A stretch of DNA of 37,086 nucleotides from Saccoglossus kowalevskii (Eukaryota; Hemichordata; Enteropneusta; Harrimaniidae): positions 203,303-240,388 of the forward strand of contig NW_003134345.1 of the NCBI RefSeq assembly GCF_000003605.2, in the 5' to 3' direction. The notes under the pieces are model-generated. The model was not told where the DNA came from and searched no databases. It saw nothing but the letters and a program-made list of their open reading frames with translations. A program made the position numbers and the translations under genes. Below are positions 1-11,691 of this stretch, in pieces. Each line of letters begins with the position of its first letter. Positions within the stretch are counted from its first letter, which is position 1.

Positions 1-312
1 TAGAACTAGTGTTAACATTCTCTATCCATCCTAGAGCAAGGTGTTATTACTGTAGACGTAGTGTTAAAATTCTCTATCCATCTTAGAGCAAGGTGTGATT
101 ACTGTAGAGCTAGTGTTAAAATTCTCTATCAATCTTGGAGCAAGGTGTTATTACTGTAGAACTAGTATAAAAATTCTCTATCCATCGTAGAGCAAGGTGT
201 TATTGCTGTAGAACTAGTGTTAACATTCTCTATCAATCTTAGAGCAAGGTGTTATTACTGTAGAACTAGTGTTAAAATTTTCTATCCATTGTAGAGCAAG
301 GTGTTATTACTG
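1..312. repeat. 52-bp tandem repeat array, left block
   Basis: Six near-identical units repeat with a period of 52 bases; the unit start recurs at 1, 53 and 105. Each unit runs from TAGAACTAGTGTTAA through TCTCTATCCATC to GCAAGGTGTTATTACTG. Most contain the palindrome ACTAGT. Units differ by point changes only. The array is cut by the window start, so its full length is unknown. No coding or RNA function is visible. It is the same family as the block at 594-859. Confidence 0.95.
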
Positions 313-593
313 GTGGTTAATCAATGTAACGTGACACATGCCATTGCATAGTAACAACTCAACGACGGGTGGCATGTGAGATGATCATTTCAACAATACG
401 TTACATGTGACGTATTCAATGCAACAACCAATGACATATGACACACTCAATGTAACAATACGTGACAAGCAATGTAATAACACATAACATATGTCATATA
501 CAATGGAACAACAACTAGATAAAGCATAACGATAGACGAGATGCTGAAATGTTCGAGTTACGAACATCGAGTTACGAACACCGAGTTTGGAAA
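313..593. repeat. Degenerate ~20-30 bp repeat interrupting the 52-bp array
   Basis: This stretch has no similarity to the 52-bp unit. It is built of loose copies of a motif near CAATGTAACAATACGTGACA, seen around 323, 395, 415, 447, 469 and 500. Spacing and sequence vary. A partial palindrome, ATACGTTACATGTGACGTAT, lies near 396-415. It may be an older satellite or an insertion that split the array. Short open frames on both strands here look like chance. Confidence 0.55.
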
Positions 594-859
594 ACATCGT
601 AGTGCAAGGCATTATTACTGCAGAACTGTAGGTGATATTACTGTACAACTAGTGTTAAAATTCTCTATCCATCCTAGAGCAAGGTATTATTACTGTAGAA
701 CTGGTGTTAACATTCTCTATCCATCCTAGAAAAAGGTGTTATTACTGTAGAACTAGTGTTAAAATTCTCTATCCATCCTAGAAAAAGGTGTTATTACTGT
801 AGAACTAGTGTTAAAATTCTCTATCCATCCTAGAAAAAGGTGTTATTACTGTAGAACTA
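594..859. repeat. 52-bp tandem repeat array, right block
   Basis: The 52-bp family of 1-312 resumes with a diverged, partly deleted unit (CATCGTAGTGCAAGG at 594). About four to five better units follow. The last three are almost identical and share the variant CCTAGAAAAAGG in place of CCTAGAGCAAGG, which suggests recent local amplification. The array ends at a short AT repeat (TATATATC). Confidence 0.9.
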
Positions 860-3687
860 TATATATCTGTTTTTTTTTTGTTCAAATTATACAGTAAGCC
901 TATCGCTCTAGCATATGTGGCTGAAGCATTACAAGTGAACAAACAACAAAAACTGATTTCAGACACACTATGTTTGACAGCCTGGTGTTGGTCTTTACTA
1001 TCGAACTTTTATGTCTAATCAGATGATCAACTAGTACATTTTGGTCTCACTGATCTGCACCAGCACATATTCTAGAATCATTTTGAGAAGAATGCATATT
1101 AGCTTTGTTATAGTGTTAGGGTCTTTGGTGTAACGTGTTTTGATATTATTTGTCAAAGTTGAAAATACATTCACATGCACGTGAAATCACTGCTGATTCA
1201 AAGGCATTTGCAAGTACAGACAGCTAAATTGGAAATCATTTAGAATGCAATTCGCAAATATTCAAATATCAAATACGTGACAAAAATAAGTATAACCTAG
1301 ATGTATACTGTGAATAAACTGTACTGTTATTATTAGATGTAGTTGTTGTAATGTTTAACCATCGGAACCAAGGTATTTGCATGTGTACACGAAATGTTGT
1401 GACTCTTTCCTATCTGGCTACAAGGATTTTCTGCCAGCCCCCCCCCAAAAAAAACACTATTCAATACCAAGAAGTGAAATGTTGCAGTGGTGTGTTTATT
1501 CAAAGAAGATGTCGTGACGCAGATGGTCATTATGTGCAAAGCCACATCAGATTGATGGAATCTACGTCCATCCATGCACTCAAATGTAATCAACATTATC
1601 ACCTTCTTGATGGTGTGTGTGTTGGTGTTTTGATAACTCCAAGATCAAACTACCTTATATTGTCATACAAATTTAGAAATAAAATATAATGACATGGGGG
1701 TATGTACAACTTTGTAATCTCATGATCTAAATAAATTTTTAAAAAAACGAGAAAGGGAAAAGATTTAGTACTTTTGTTGTGACGTTGATTTGTTGGCGAA
1801 CGTTGATACCTTCCTATGGTATTCAACATTCCAGCTACACATATCTCATAAATTACACAGAGCTAATGGTACACAGAGTGTAATAATATTATATATACTG
1901 GTCACGAACATAGTTTGCATTAATTACATAGTAAACTGGGATAAACTAGTATGTTATGTGTGTATTTTAAAATGTTTTACAAAACAAGACAATCGGGTGT
2001 GAGTCCAGGCATCCATTACCTGTTATCTAGACAATGTTTTCACAGTAACCATGTGTATTAGTGTCACGACAACCAGGCGTAATTACCAGTGAAACAATAT
2101 ACACCAGATACGCGAGACTATGTATTGTTATATACTAGTAATTTGGAAAGTTAGGGTTGATGTGTTTGGGCTAAAGAAGTGACGTAACTATGACGTAACT
2201 ATCCCCAGATTGGTGACAAGTGTCTAGCCAACGTTTACCGATGGTCATTAATTGACCATTTAGTTCTTCTTAAATTTAGTGGAAACAAAGAAAACACTTC
2301 TCTAATGAGAATATAAATCCAGAATAACGACTTTTGAAATTACTTTCACTATAGTGCCATCTTTCAGCATACATTGTATTAAAATTAAATTTAATTTAGT
2401 GTATTCTGATCTGGTGCATGTGCATTCAAGAATTTGACTGACGAATCAAACGATCTTCAACTCCGTATCTACGACGTATTTCATTTTAAAGTTGAATGTG
2501 TTTTTTTTATTGTTAATAGTAATATTGTTTGCCCTGTAATAGTCACATGACGGAGAATATCTCTGTATATATATATATTGATATAGATAGTTAGACAGCC
2601 CACAAATAGTGCTTAATAACAACTTCACTATCGAAAGTTGTATGCATTGTATGAACTGCCAAGACTTTCGTCGAAACAACATATTCACAATATAAGCATT
2701 CACCCAATACAATGTAGTACTAGTTTCTGACGTGTAAGGTCTGTGACGACGCTTTTAAAATACTATAGAGTAATGTAATAATGTGTCAACATAGTTTAGA
2801 TTTGATTTCACAATAATTGTTCAATTAACCCCATTTAAAACTGTATCCATCAAATTCGCAGAGTCAATTGACTAATTGCGTTTCCCGCCAAACACTCTGA
2901 ACGAATTAGGGTTTACTGCGATCACATTTCGATTAAAGGTCGTGCGAGGCATTCGACTTATTAAACGACTTATTAAATAACTTGAATGTAACATTTTTTG
3001 CTTGTTTCAAAATTGTTGCATGATCAATGTTTGACACACATCATCAATATTTTGTACTTAATCTGAAATATTGTTTTGTGAACATTATCTAAAAAAAATA
3101 AAATGTGCGATGTGGGAACAATTTGGAAAAAATGACAACCCCATTGTATTACCGATATCGTGTTGCCATAGGAACCAGTGATGAATATAGCATGTAATTG
3201 ACATCAAATACACGACAGGATAAATACTATGTTAAATCAAAGTTAATAGATATACTGGGGGGGGGCTTGCTCGTTCGGATTTTGTATACACTTCTTATTC
3301 ATAAATCGTGATTTCATCTACAGATGGTAACTAAATCAGTTTAGCTTAGGGTTGTACCATTATTTCTGCTGACGTGATCGGGTAAGTAGAACTATCGGAG
3401 CTTTTTGAAGATTGTTGGTTTGTTTGATAACAACATATTTGAAAATTCTATAAATAAATTTCAATTGATAAATCGATGTCTATATTTACATTTTTCGCAA
3501 TTAGTGGAACTATCGCAAAAGGTGTGTGTGAATGTTCAGTTCCTTGGGTGAACTAATAGTGATTCGAGACAACTGAGGCTCACTCCAACAAATGCGTAGA
3601 AGACCATGTCACAAACCAGTGACGATTATTTTCACAGCGATATACAGTCCGTTTGTCAAAGAACATATACTAATAAATTGAGACACA
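860..3687. other. Intergenic stretch without a supported gene
   Basis: AT-rich sequence with frequent stops on both strands. Items seen: a C8/A8 run near 1440, a short AT microsatellite near 2565-2580, and a G-run near 3257. At about 1730-1747 an AATAAA followed by a short A-run resembles the 3' end of a retroposed sequence. Open frames near 1351-1689 on both strands overlap each other and show no recognised domain. Nothing here supports a gene. Confidence 0.5.
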
Positions 3688-3963
3688 ATCACTAAATTTT
3701 GACTGAGTGACCACGCTCTTAATATTGAAGTGAGCGCCACAAAAGAATCCCTCTGAATGACAGAATTTGTAACATGTGTAATCAGAACCAGGTGGAAGAT
3801 GAAACCTATTTTCTTATCAAATGCAATAAATACCAGGATCTCAGAAACGATTCAGTATTTGCAAACTCACGCATCCACAATATCAATAGCAAATCACCAG
3901 ACGCTACCCTCAGGGGAAGTGTAAAATAAAATAAAAAATTATGCTACTTTTTAAAAAAAAAAA
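3688..3963 (+). mobile_element. Non-LTR retrotransposon (LINE) 3' remnant
   Basis: Frame +3 from 3732 reads ERHKRIPLNDRICNMC, then a segment ending DETYFLIKC and KYQDLRND. This is the C-terminal zinc-knuckle region that follows reverse transcriptase in many invertebrate LINEs, usually C-x2-C...H-x4-C. Here the histidine is tyrosine (ETYFLIKC). Just upstream, another frame (from 3688) reads LSDHALNIEV after an in-frame stop. The remnant is therefore frameshifted and dead. A stop is followed by A-rich sequence and an A-run at 3953-3963, consistent with a poly(A) tail. The clade cannot be fixed from this fragment. Confidence 0.75.
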
Positions 3964-6900
3964 TGACGACATTATTTTTACATTGCCGAATACCACCGTT
4001 CCCGGGGCAACAAAATAATATTTATTCAACATTTACATACCAACCCAAGTGAGTTTTTACGCAAGGTGTGAATTAGGTTTGTCGACACAAGCTGGACTTA
4101 AATTAGCAGTCACTTGATCAAATGAACAGTTTAAAAACAGTGCATGCCAGGGGCGCTTTTTCTTAATGTGCATTTGCAATGAAAGCTACAACAGTGGTCG
4201 ACATGGTAATATATCAACAACAAAGCATGCACACAACGTATAGGAAATGAGTGAGTAATTTGCGTGAGCTGCGACATTTATAGTGATGTTCTGTGCGGTA
4301 CCTGAGACCCGTAATTGCTTGTCTCGACAATTGAAAAATAAACTTTATATAATGGAAAGTAATAAATCAGAACAGGTCTTCGTACTTCTTTAACGAGGTA
4401 AGAATGTACAAAAAATCGTTAATACTGAGTAGAGGTTTCGCGGTGAGTAGAATACCGCAGCGAGTATTCACGGTTGATGGGATAACGCAGTGTGTGGAAT
4501 GCCGCAATCACTGGTTGTCTTCCGACCTGGCTCTCATACAGTGATATGGAGCTTGCAAAGTCGTGAAAATATAACCGCCACCATCACCACGTATATTTAA
4601 TGTGGTATTATTGTTCACTGTAAAAGTTCACATTTCCGTCAATGCAAATATGCGTTACCGGTATTGGGTCAAGCTTTTGAAAACAGGAAAACAAAACACG
4701 TCATACAATGGTTGTTTCATGGTAAAATGAGAAGAATGACTGTACTCATAATTTGACCATAATTATAATCGATATTCGAGAATTATGATAAATCAACCAA
4801 TAATCCATATATATATGTATACAGACATAGATTATTCACTTAGTAAATTAACGTAATTCCATATTCCATCATTTGAAACAAATGTTCAAATTTGCCAAAT
4901 GTACTCCTTTTAATTTCTGAATAAATTTTAAATATAACGCGGCTTCAGTGATTCATAGTATTTTACATATAAATATATTTCATACTATGATGGTAAAGAG
5001 TTTCGGCCACTACAGTTCACAATTGGTTGTTATCTGAGAAGATTATTATTGTTATTCGGAATTTTACATAGTACATACATAGATCAATCGAGATTCTGGC
5101 TTCAAGCTCAAGTCCATGTAGATGACGTAAAGATATATATTGTCAATTTTGAGAAAATAAAATAGTATAGTTTCACGAAAAATCTGCTGATTTGATCAGA
5201 ACATCGTCAGTAATAGATGAGGTTGTTTTTCGTGTCTTAATGTGCCACCTGAGATTAAACATATCTCAGTAACAAACTGAACAACATGCAGTAATTAATC
5301 AGTTTTATGGCGTTTTGTCGTGATTATAACGGCGTCTCGATGATGATGAAATGCTTTGTTGAGAAAATTACATCGTTATAGATAGCAGAGAATAAAAGTC
5401 AGAAAACGCTGTCTAAAATTAACCTATTTTGAATAAATAAACGCGACCTCAACACATTTTGATATAGATAAAAAATAACCATTCAATTTCAGGGACGTTT
5501 TGCTACGAAATGTCTTATCTTTTTAATAACAAAGATACACATACTATAACAACTTATTAAAATGAGCTATGTGATAATTATATTCTTATTTACAGATATC
5601 TTAACATGAATCCTGAAAAAAACGAGTCGATGCGACACTTGAAATTATTTTTTCTTAGAATATTTTATAGCTAGGAATTAGTTATTTCATCAGTTGCTGT
5701 AGGTTGCCAGTAATGAATTGACGGAAATGGTAGGATGACGGGAAATATAGCGTAGAATTTCACTCATGATCCTATTACAATATCAATATCAGAGACGTAA
5801 ATGTGTCACCGTGTCTCATTGTTATATAAGCACCTTGTATTGATATGTATTCACTGACGTGTTGCAGATATCTTCACAACTCATAATCCTATACCCAATG
5901 TGTTCCATTCTACTTCTACCTTACACTGTAATCCCATCAATGTCATTTATGGTGCAACATGTAATTGAAATGTACACAGTCGCGACTAATGTCGATTCGG
6001 ATTCGAGATGTTAAGTTGAGTGACGTTGATATCACTGTGTTGACTGCGAGTATGTATGCCAAACTGTCAACATAATATGCACACATGTATTCAATTTTAG
6101 ACTTAATGTTTTATATCAATATGATTCCAAGAGATAAAACTAATTGTTTGTTTCAATATCAGTGACGGAAATGTAGTATAATTATTCACATACTTTTATG
6201 GCAGTGTTTCATTTTAATAACATGGGGTGACTGGGAAATAATATTCCTAGAAAATTGTTTACAATCTGAATATATTCATTCATTTACTAATTATTGTTGT
6301 TTTTCTGTGGGAAAAATTTATCACAATGTTCAAAATTTTGCTCTAGGCATACTACAAGGTAGGTAGCACGTCTGCCAACTATGGCGAGGCGATCGTCGTA
6401 TAATAATAAAAAGTTCATGTTGAATATTGTTACTACAGTATGTTTCCAGATGTCAATAACTTACACAAATAGTACGTTTCCTTGACGACGCAAAATAATA
6501 TAAATTCTATTGAATGTTTGATGTAACATGTATGGTATATATATGAGCTAGACATCATTCACTTTGAACTTGAACTGTGCTGATGATCAACAACACAAAT
6601 GCGAAAGAAATCGACCTGGGTAATCATGAAAATCGTCGACTTCCGTATTTCCGGGCGAGTGACTGTGACATTTATGAATGTGCGTATTTCAACACAGTTC
6701 CGTGTTAATATCGCTGAATTTTACATACTGTTATAATTAATTATGCATGTACAGACATGAACATGGTCACCTCGGTGACATTGATGATTGAACGGTTCAA
6801 TCAATTAAACTCATACATCCAAAAACTGAAACCCGAGCCGTCGCGCAATAAGGATGATCGAACACTTTTGATCGTCGCTTAAAGACAATTTTAAGAATCG

Positions 6901-8064
6901 TACGCGTCTAATGACATTTGAAATAGACTTAATGATCTGAGGGCGATTTTTCATTAAATTGTTTTTGTGTCATATTGCCATGACAATATACATTCACAGA
7001 GCTGTGCTGTTTAAATATTTATCTGCAGCAATGGATATCCTGTAATAACGTGGTTTTATGAAGGACGATTAGAGATAAACTATGTATCTTATGAAATTAA
7101 TATTTCTGTTTTCAATTGCCGGTCGTTCGCCACAAACCGACCACGCACCGACAGACAGTTACTTTGTGTACGTTCTGCAATCTAGGATTTGTGTTCATAA
7201 TTTATTTCTACTCAGATATGTGATAAATTGCTCGTGAACTGTGAGGGAACGGTATTTTTAGGGGAAAATATAATGTGATATTCTTAATACATTGTACCTG
7301 TATGTCTTTTGTTACGACCTAATAGTGTAAAATATTGACATTTGGTTATTATTTAGTGCTGGTCAATCACGGTGGTATGCATTCAATGCAGCCATGGAGC
7401 TTTCTAGATCCATGGTGCAGCCAATGTAATATTTATTCAAGACCCGTGGTTACGGTGATTCATTATTCTTTGATTGAATCGGAATATTGGTTTCCAATGA
7501 CGTAATCATGGACGATTGCTGTCACGCATTCTGTCATGTGTGACAAGAAAACTAAATATTGAATTGGAGTCAATATCAAAGTATTACATTTGTTTCCAAT
7601 TAAAAACACAGGTAGAATATCCGTTGGTCTGAGTTCAATATATCACGTAGTATCTATCCCCTGTGGTCGGTAAATTTTCATTTTTAATTATCCGAACATA
7701 CAATTGTTATTATGCAATGTGAGTATTGGCTTCCACAATATATGACCGGCGTTAATGACATGTCGGTGCATGTTTTTGATTAAATGTAGCCTGTGTAAAA
7801 GTGATACGCAAGACTGGACATGTTAACACAACAACAAATGCGACTTAAAATTAATTAAACATTTATTATAATATTAATATAAATGATTATATTGAATTGT
7901 GAACGAGATTTTACGTCTATTGTTGGTCGGATTATATATTTAAATCGACCATGTTGACTATATTTACAAAAGCGCACCCGGCTTTGTCCGCTCATTGAAA
8001 TGGACAGCGTATATACTGGGAACATTTTGTGCTAACTGTAGATAATCATAATACCCCCTTGAAT
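3964..8064. other. Intergenic (or intronic) stretch without a supported exon
   Basis: About 4.1 kb of AT-rich sequence with no convincing open frame on either strand. It lies downstream of the minus-strand exon at 8134-8649, so part may be that gene's intron. I looked for a minus-strand exon encoding a pore (TVGYG-like or SYTANLAAF-like) and saw none. A short direct repeat of GCAGTGAG/GCAGCGAG-type motifs sits near 4440-4500. Confidence 0.45.
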
Positions 8065-8133
8065 CTAGGGGAAATCACAGTCACACGTCTTTGTGAGTAA
8101 TACAGTATTGTACGGAAAAATAATCGCACTTAC

Positions 8134-8649
8134 CAGTAACCACATCACAGTGCCAGCAAGACCAGCAGAGATGAGAATAATAAGTAAAAGTGGCCATCCT
8201 TCGAAGATAATGTTTACCATATCAGAACCAACTTGTCGACTTTGGTCAATGGCCATCACCAGAACAGCGCCCGGTGATTGTATTACGGGTATGAACACCG
8301 TACTATTGCTTTTACATGGTTGCAAATAAGGAAATGCTACTGGCAGAGCCATTGTCACATTTCCATCGTTGTACTTGATCTCAAGATCAATACCGTTGCC
8401 GACTTGTGTCGTGTAATCGACACTATATACGTCCTGGTAGCATCTTTCCATCATTTCTCCGAGTACAGTCGGCAGAACGCCATCTACCACACCATCGTCC
8501 GCAGCATAGCTATAAGGTGGGAGCTCTCGCCACACGGTGTCCAACACAGTCAGATTATCCCATGACGATCCACTGGTTTTCTGCATTGACACGGCGCATA
8601 TGCATAGTATAGCAAATCTGAAAGAGGGAACTTGGAACACATTTCCCAT
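8134..8649 (-). CDS. First coding exon of an iGluR/GluR0-like channel, partial gene
   Basis: 172 codons from ATG at 8649 to a strong donor (CTG|GTAAGT, last exon base 8134), phase 0. Residues 11-20 form a short hydrophobic core like a signal peptide. Residues 36-70 (VLDTVWRELPPYSY... GVLPTVLGEMMERC) match the pattern that opens the S1 half of ionotropic glutamate receptor and GluR0-type ligand-binding domains. IQSPGAVLVM (123-132) matches the later S1 strand. Residues 152-172 form a membrane helix exactly at the exon end, where M1 is expected. There is no amino-terminal ATD, so the protein is short, as in bacterial GluR0 and simple eukaryotic relatives. The pore, M3, S2 and M4 are not in view. 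The frame stays open upstream to about 8755 without another ATG, so an internal exon is possible. The family call comes from motif pattern only. Confidence 0.6.
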
Positions 8650-9155
8650 TGTAAGATTGCCCTCGTCTTTGATAAAAATAGGTGATGGTACTGGCGGTAA
8701 ATAATAATCAGGAAAGCATCTTTTGAGATCTGAGACATCGACATGAGTGAAATATTACGCCATCGTCATCGCATCGAATGCAGCGATGTTTTCATTCCAT
8801 TCAAACCGCGTGTTAAATAAATAATACATGTTGTAATCAATTATTGATATTGATCTCCTATTTAAAATGTTGATTTCCGTTCTGTAAAGCCAACTGGCTG
8901 CAAAAAAGTTGTTAATGATAAATCAGACCCTTTAGGTTCGATATGATTATGTACGTGCACTCACTGAAAAATAAATGTATTATTATGATATTCTACATGT
9001 ATTATTATTTTGTATATAAATACAACTGTTAAACGTGTACAATCAGCATGTTAGCAGCTGCGCATGTGCAGAACGCTGGATTATTTAAATTTGTATTAAT
9101 ATGGAGACAAATAAAAAAAGTTGTCGCGTCCTAGGTCATGTATTTTTGAACTTAC

Positions 9156-9479
9156 TTTCTGAGCTAGCGACATGTGTCGCCATTTTGATTTAATGCTATT
9201 ATTGAAATATTGCACAAATACATTAAGTACATTAAACGATATAGACATCCAGCCAATTACGTACGCCGTACCGCGTACGTTCCAAGTGACTGCGTACCGT
9301 GTACAATCCAAGGGACCGTTCACTATTTCAGACATATCAGCATATATTTCATAATACAATACAGTTGCTGCGGCGTGAATACTTCGTAGAATACAGAGGA
9401 TAGTTAAATGGATATGCGTATAATATATATTCAGTTCATTATATCTAAAAATCTGGTGAATGACATGTGCAATATTCAT
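9156..9479 (-). CDS. Possible exon of an unrecognised membrane protein
   Basis: A 108-codon open stretch ends at a strong donor (CAGAAA|GTAAGT), phase 0. Two hydrophobic segments can be seen: one around HLTILCILRSIHAAATVLYY and one around YVIGWMSISFNVLNVFVQYF. A cysteine-containing loop (NGPLDCTRYAVTW) lies between them. The left boundary is uncertain; CAG and TAG acceptor-like sites occur near 9440-9455. It lies upstream of, and on the same strand as, the 8134-8649 exon, but that exon has its own signal-like start, so a separate gene is as likely as a shared one. I do not recognise a family, and chance is a real alternative. Confidence 0.25.
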
Positions 9480-10598
9480 CAGCTTGGGCAGGTACGTGTG
9501 CTAACAGCTGGATTATTTTTTGGACCCGTCCGCTGATGTATGAATTAAGATAACAAAAACAGTGTTTTTTCTAGTTCAACTAATTGCAGAAGCAAGAATA
9601 TTTATTCAACAAGAAGAACACGGGCACAAAGTTTATAACGAGTAGCCGTATGAATCGAAAAACATTTTGGTGAATCAACGGTCGTTATGAACTACATAAT
9701 TTACTAAAGCGCCCTCAACGCTTCAACAAGCGTACACCAAGAGCAAAGACGGCAAGCAGAAAGAATAGAAATGGTACAACGCTAGGATTTTTTCACAAAA
9801 GAAATGCATATCATTGGCATGGAAACCATTCCATCCATGAATGATATATCGTGTCGCTTTCAAAGTTTCATCTGAATCGGAGCGATGATCCCCCACCACC
9901 GCCAACCCAATGTTCTATTGGTTGTAAGCAATACGTCATATCTCATATATATGCATATTAAATTTTCGGCCTTGTTTGTTTCCTGTCAGAATGGTTTCTC
10001 AGACAAAACTTAGCGGTTTACATTCAAATACCCCAGCTATTTTTATTACACTTTTACACTTAAATGCATTTCGCAATTCAAATTATTCCTAACATTATTC
10101 CAGTCTGGGCGATAACTCCCGTCAATTGCAAATTTTCACTCAAATGTTTTAAATGATGGCGCCCTCCTTAGCAACCTTTAATTACGATGTAACCGCTAAG
10201 TAACTTGTTGTTTTATTCGACATTACCATAAAGCAATATAGATGTCAACATTATAAAATAACTTATAGCGACTTTTGTCAAGTGATTATAAATATAGTCT
10301 TATTTTTATATTCTTAAGAAATAGAAAACACGCATATTCAAAACTGCCACCGTAATTGCAGAGCCGCAACTAAATTAAACGTGTACGTAATCAAAAGGTA
10401 TATAGTCGGGTCACACATAATATGATATTCGTGTTTCAATCCGGGTATTCAAGATATGAACAGTATACGCTTTGACCACTGAATAAACTGTACTATTTAA
10501 AAGCGGTAGCGTCGTCATTTGCGTATGTTACTCGAGTTTTGGTTTCGATTGGTTGGAAGATCGAACACCTTAAAACGAAATAAATCATACTCAGTCAC
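9480..10598. other. Intergenic stretch, nothing recognised
   Basis: AT-rich, stops in all frames, no splice-bounded open frame or RNA gene seen. Confidence 0.4.
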
Positions 10599-10815
10599 AT
10601 GTTGGGGGCGTCGCCGCCCCTCCAAAATCAAGCTGAAACTCTTTTGTGTCCGCAAAATTTGCCCCTCAAAATGCAGGGAATAACGTTTCAGGGAGTCTCA
10701 ATTGCAACATTGTTAAGGGGGAACATGCCCCCGCTAGTAAGGTCGCGCCTTCGGCACAAGGTTGGTGAGCAGATCTCGCCCCCTCTTGCAAAATTTGGTG
10801 CCGCCGCCTCTGATA
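10599..10815. mobile_element. GC-rich dispersed repeat fragment
   Basis: A sharply GC-richer block: GGGGGCGTCGCCGCCCCTCC near 10602, GGGGGAACATGCCCCC near 10719, GGTCGCGCCTTCGGCAC near 10740 and CAAAATTTGGTGCCGCCGCC near 10788. This style of sequence (GGGGGCATGCCCCC, then GCGCGCCTTCGGC, then TTTGGTGCCGCCCC) is common in dispersed repeats of invertebrate and fish genomes, which I recall as often hAT-linked. Open frames on both strands cross it and are most likely by-products. I see no terminal inverted repeats, so it is a fragment. Confidence 0.45.
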
Positions 10816-11310
10816 GTAGTGTTTCATATTAATGGTACAGCTAATTATCTCATGTACATTATAAGGTACACTGGTAATTACGTCAGCGAATATTCTGGCG
10901 AGGGCGGAGTGACCGTGACACATAATGATCTACATGGAAGAGTATCGTGCACGGGGCATACCAGCAGAATTTTAAATTTAAAACCCCTGATATTGATACG
11001 TGGTGTGAGGTTTGATCCGATACAGTACATTCCTAATTATATAATGACGTTTATATTTTGCATTTGTTTGATTTGTTTCCCAAAATAAGTACTGTTGAAA
11101 TACTTTTGGAATTAATTTATTTTTGCTATTTTTTGCTGAAGTGATGATTCAGTGAAAATAAAAACCAGCGAATGTACCTTTTATCTATATTTTACATTCA
11201 ACTCATCAAAAATCATTGAAAATAAATTTTCAGTGAAAATTAATTCCGGCTAAAACCACAGACCTTAAGGTCTATGCTAAAACAAAGTATTTTACAGTAC
11301 GTGATAAGGA

Positions 11311-11347
11311 GAGTCCCTTTATACAGAGCTCTCTGCATAAGGGACTC
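11311..11347. repeat. Short hairpin (inverted repeat)
   Basis: GAGTCCCTTTAT is answered by ATAAGGGACTC across a 14-base loop that itself contains the palindrome CAGAGCTCTCTG. The hairpin lies about 250 bases upstream of the tRNA gene. It could be the core of a small foldback element. No RNA gene is claimed. Confidence 0.5.
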
Positions 11348-11601
11348 CAGTGACGACTCAAGTGATAAGTGGTGAAGGGCGCCCTCGTATTTCCTTATTT
11401 TGCCGAAAGCGGCGCACCTCAAAAAATAGTGAACGGTACATTTATAGATCAGCTCACATATAACAAATGATTCATTCTTACCTTCCTAAAAAAATGCTCA
11501 GATCTCCGAACATTTGTTTGTATTCAGAAAGATTATATACAATGAGAGCTTATAGTAAGTTAACTTCTTAATGGTGTAAATCCATGAAGCAGTCGTAATC
11601 T

Positions 11602-11675
11602 GGCCGGTTAGCTCAGTTGGTTAGAGCGCGGTGCTAATAACGCTGAGGTCGTGGGTTCGATCCCCATATCGGCCA
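11602..11675 (+). tRNA. tRNA-Ile (anticodon AAT)
   Basis: A complete 74-base cloverleaf. The acceptor stem pairs GGCCGGT with ATCGGCC, with one G-U pair. The D arm is GCTC/GAGC. The anticodon stem is CGGTG/CGCTG, with two G-U pairs. Loop CTAATAA places AAT at 11636-11638. The T arm is GTGGG-TTCGATC-CCCAT and the discriminator is A. Internal promoter boxes A (TAGCTCAGTTGG) and B (GGTTCGATCCC) match the Pol III consensus. There is no intron and no encoded CCA. The gene decodes ATT (and ATC after A34-to-inosine editing). No other tRNA is seen in the window. Confidence 0.95.
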
Positions 11676-11682
11676 TGTTCAA

Positions 11683-11691
11683 TTTTTTTTT
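11683..11691 (+). terminator. Pol III T-run terminator of tRNA-Ile
   Basis: Nine consecutive T residues begin seven bases after the tRNA 3' end, as expected for RNA polymerase III termination. This supports a working gene rather than a tRNA-derived SINE. Confidence 0.85.

Noticed and set aside
1-859. CRISPR-like array.
   Set aside because: Units are head-to-tail tandem copies with no unique spacers, in a eukaryotic sequence.
1333-1689. Overlapping open frames on both strands near 1.3-1.7 kb.
   Set aside because: No domain, no splice signals in support, and a low-complexity C/A run in the middle; neither strand is favoured.
3964-8064. Search for the pore exon of the channel-like gene on the minus strand.
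   Set aside because: No K+-filter-like or iGluR M3-like reading was seen by eye. The intron may extend beyond the window start. A systematic six-frame HMM scan could still find a short exon.
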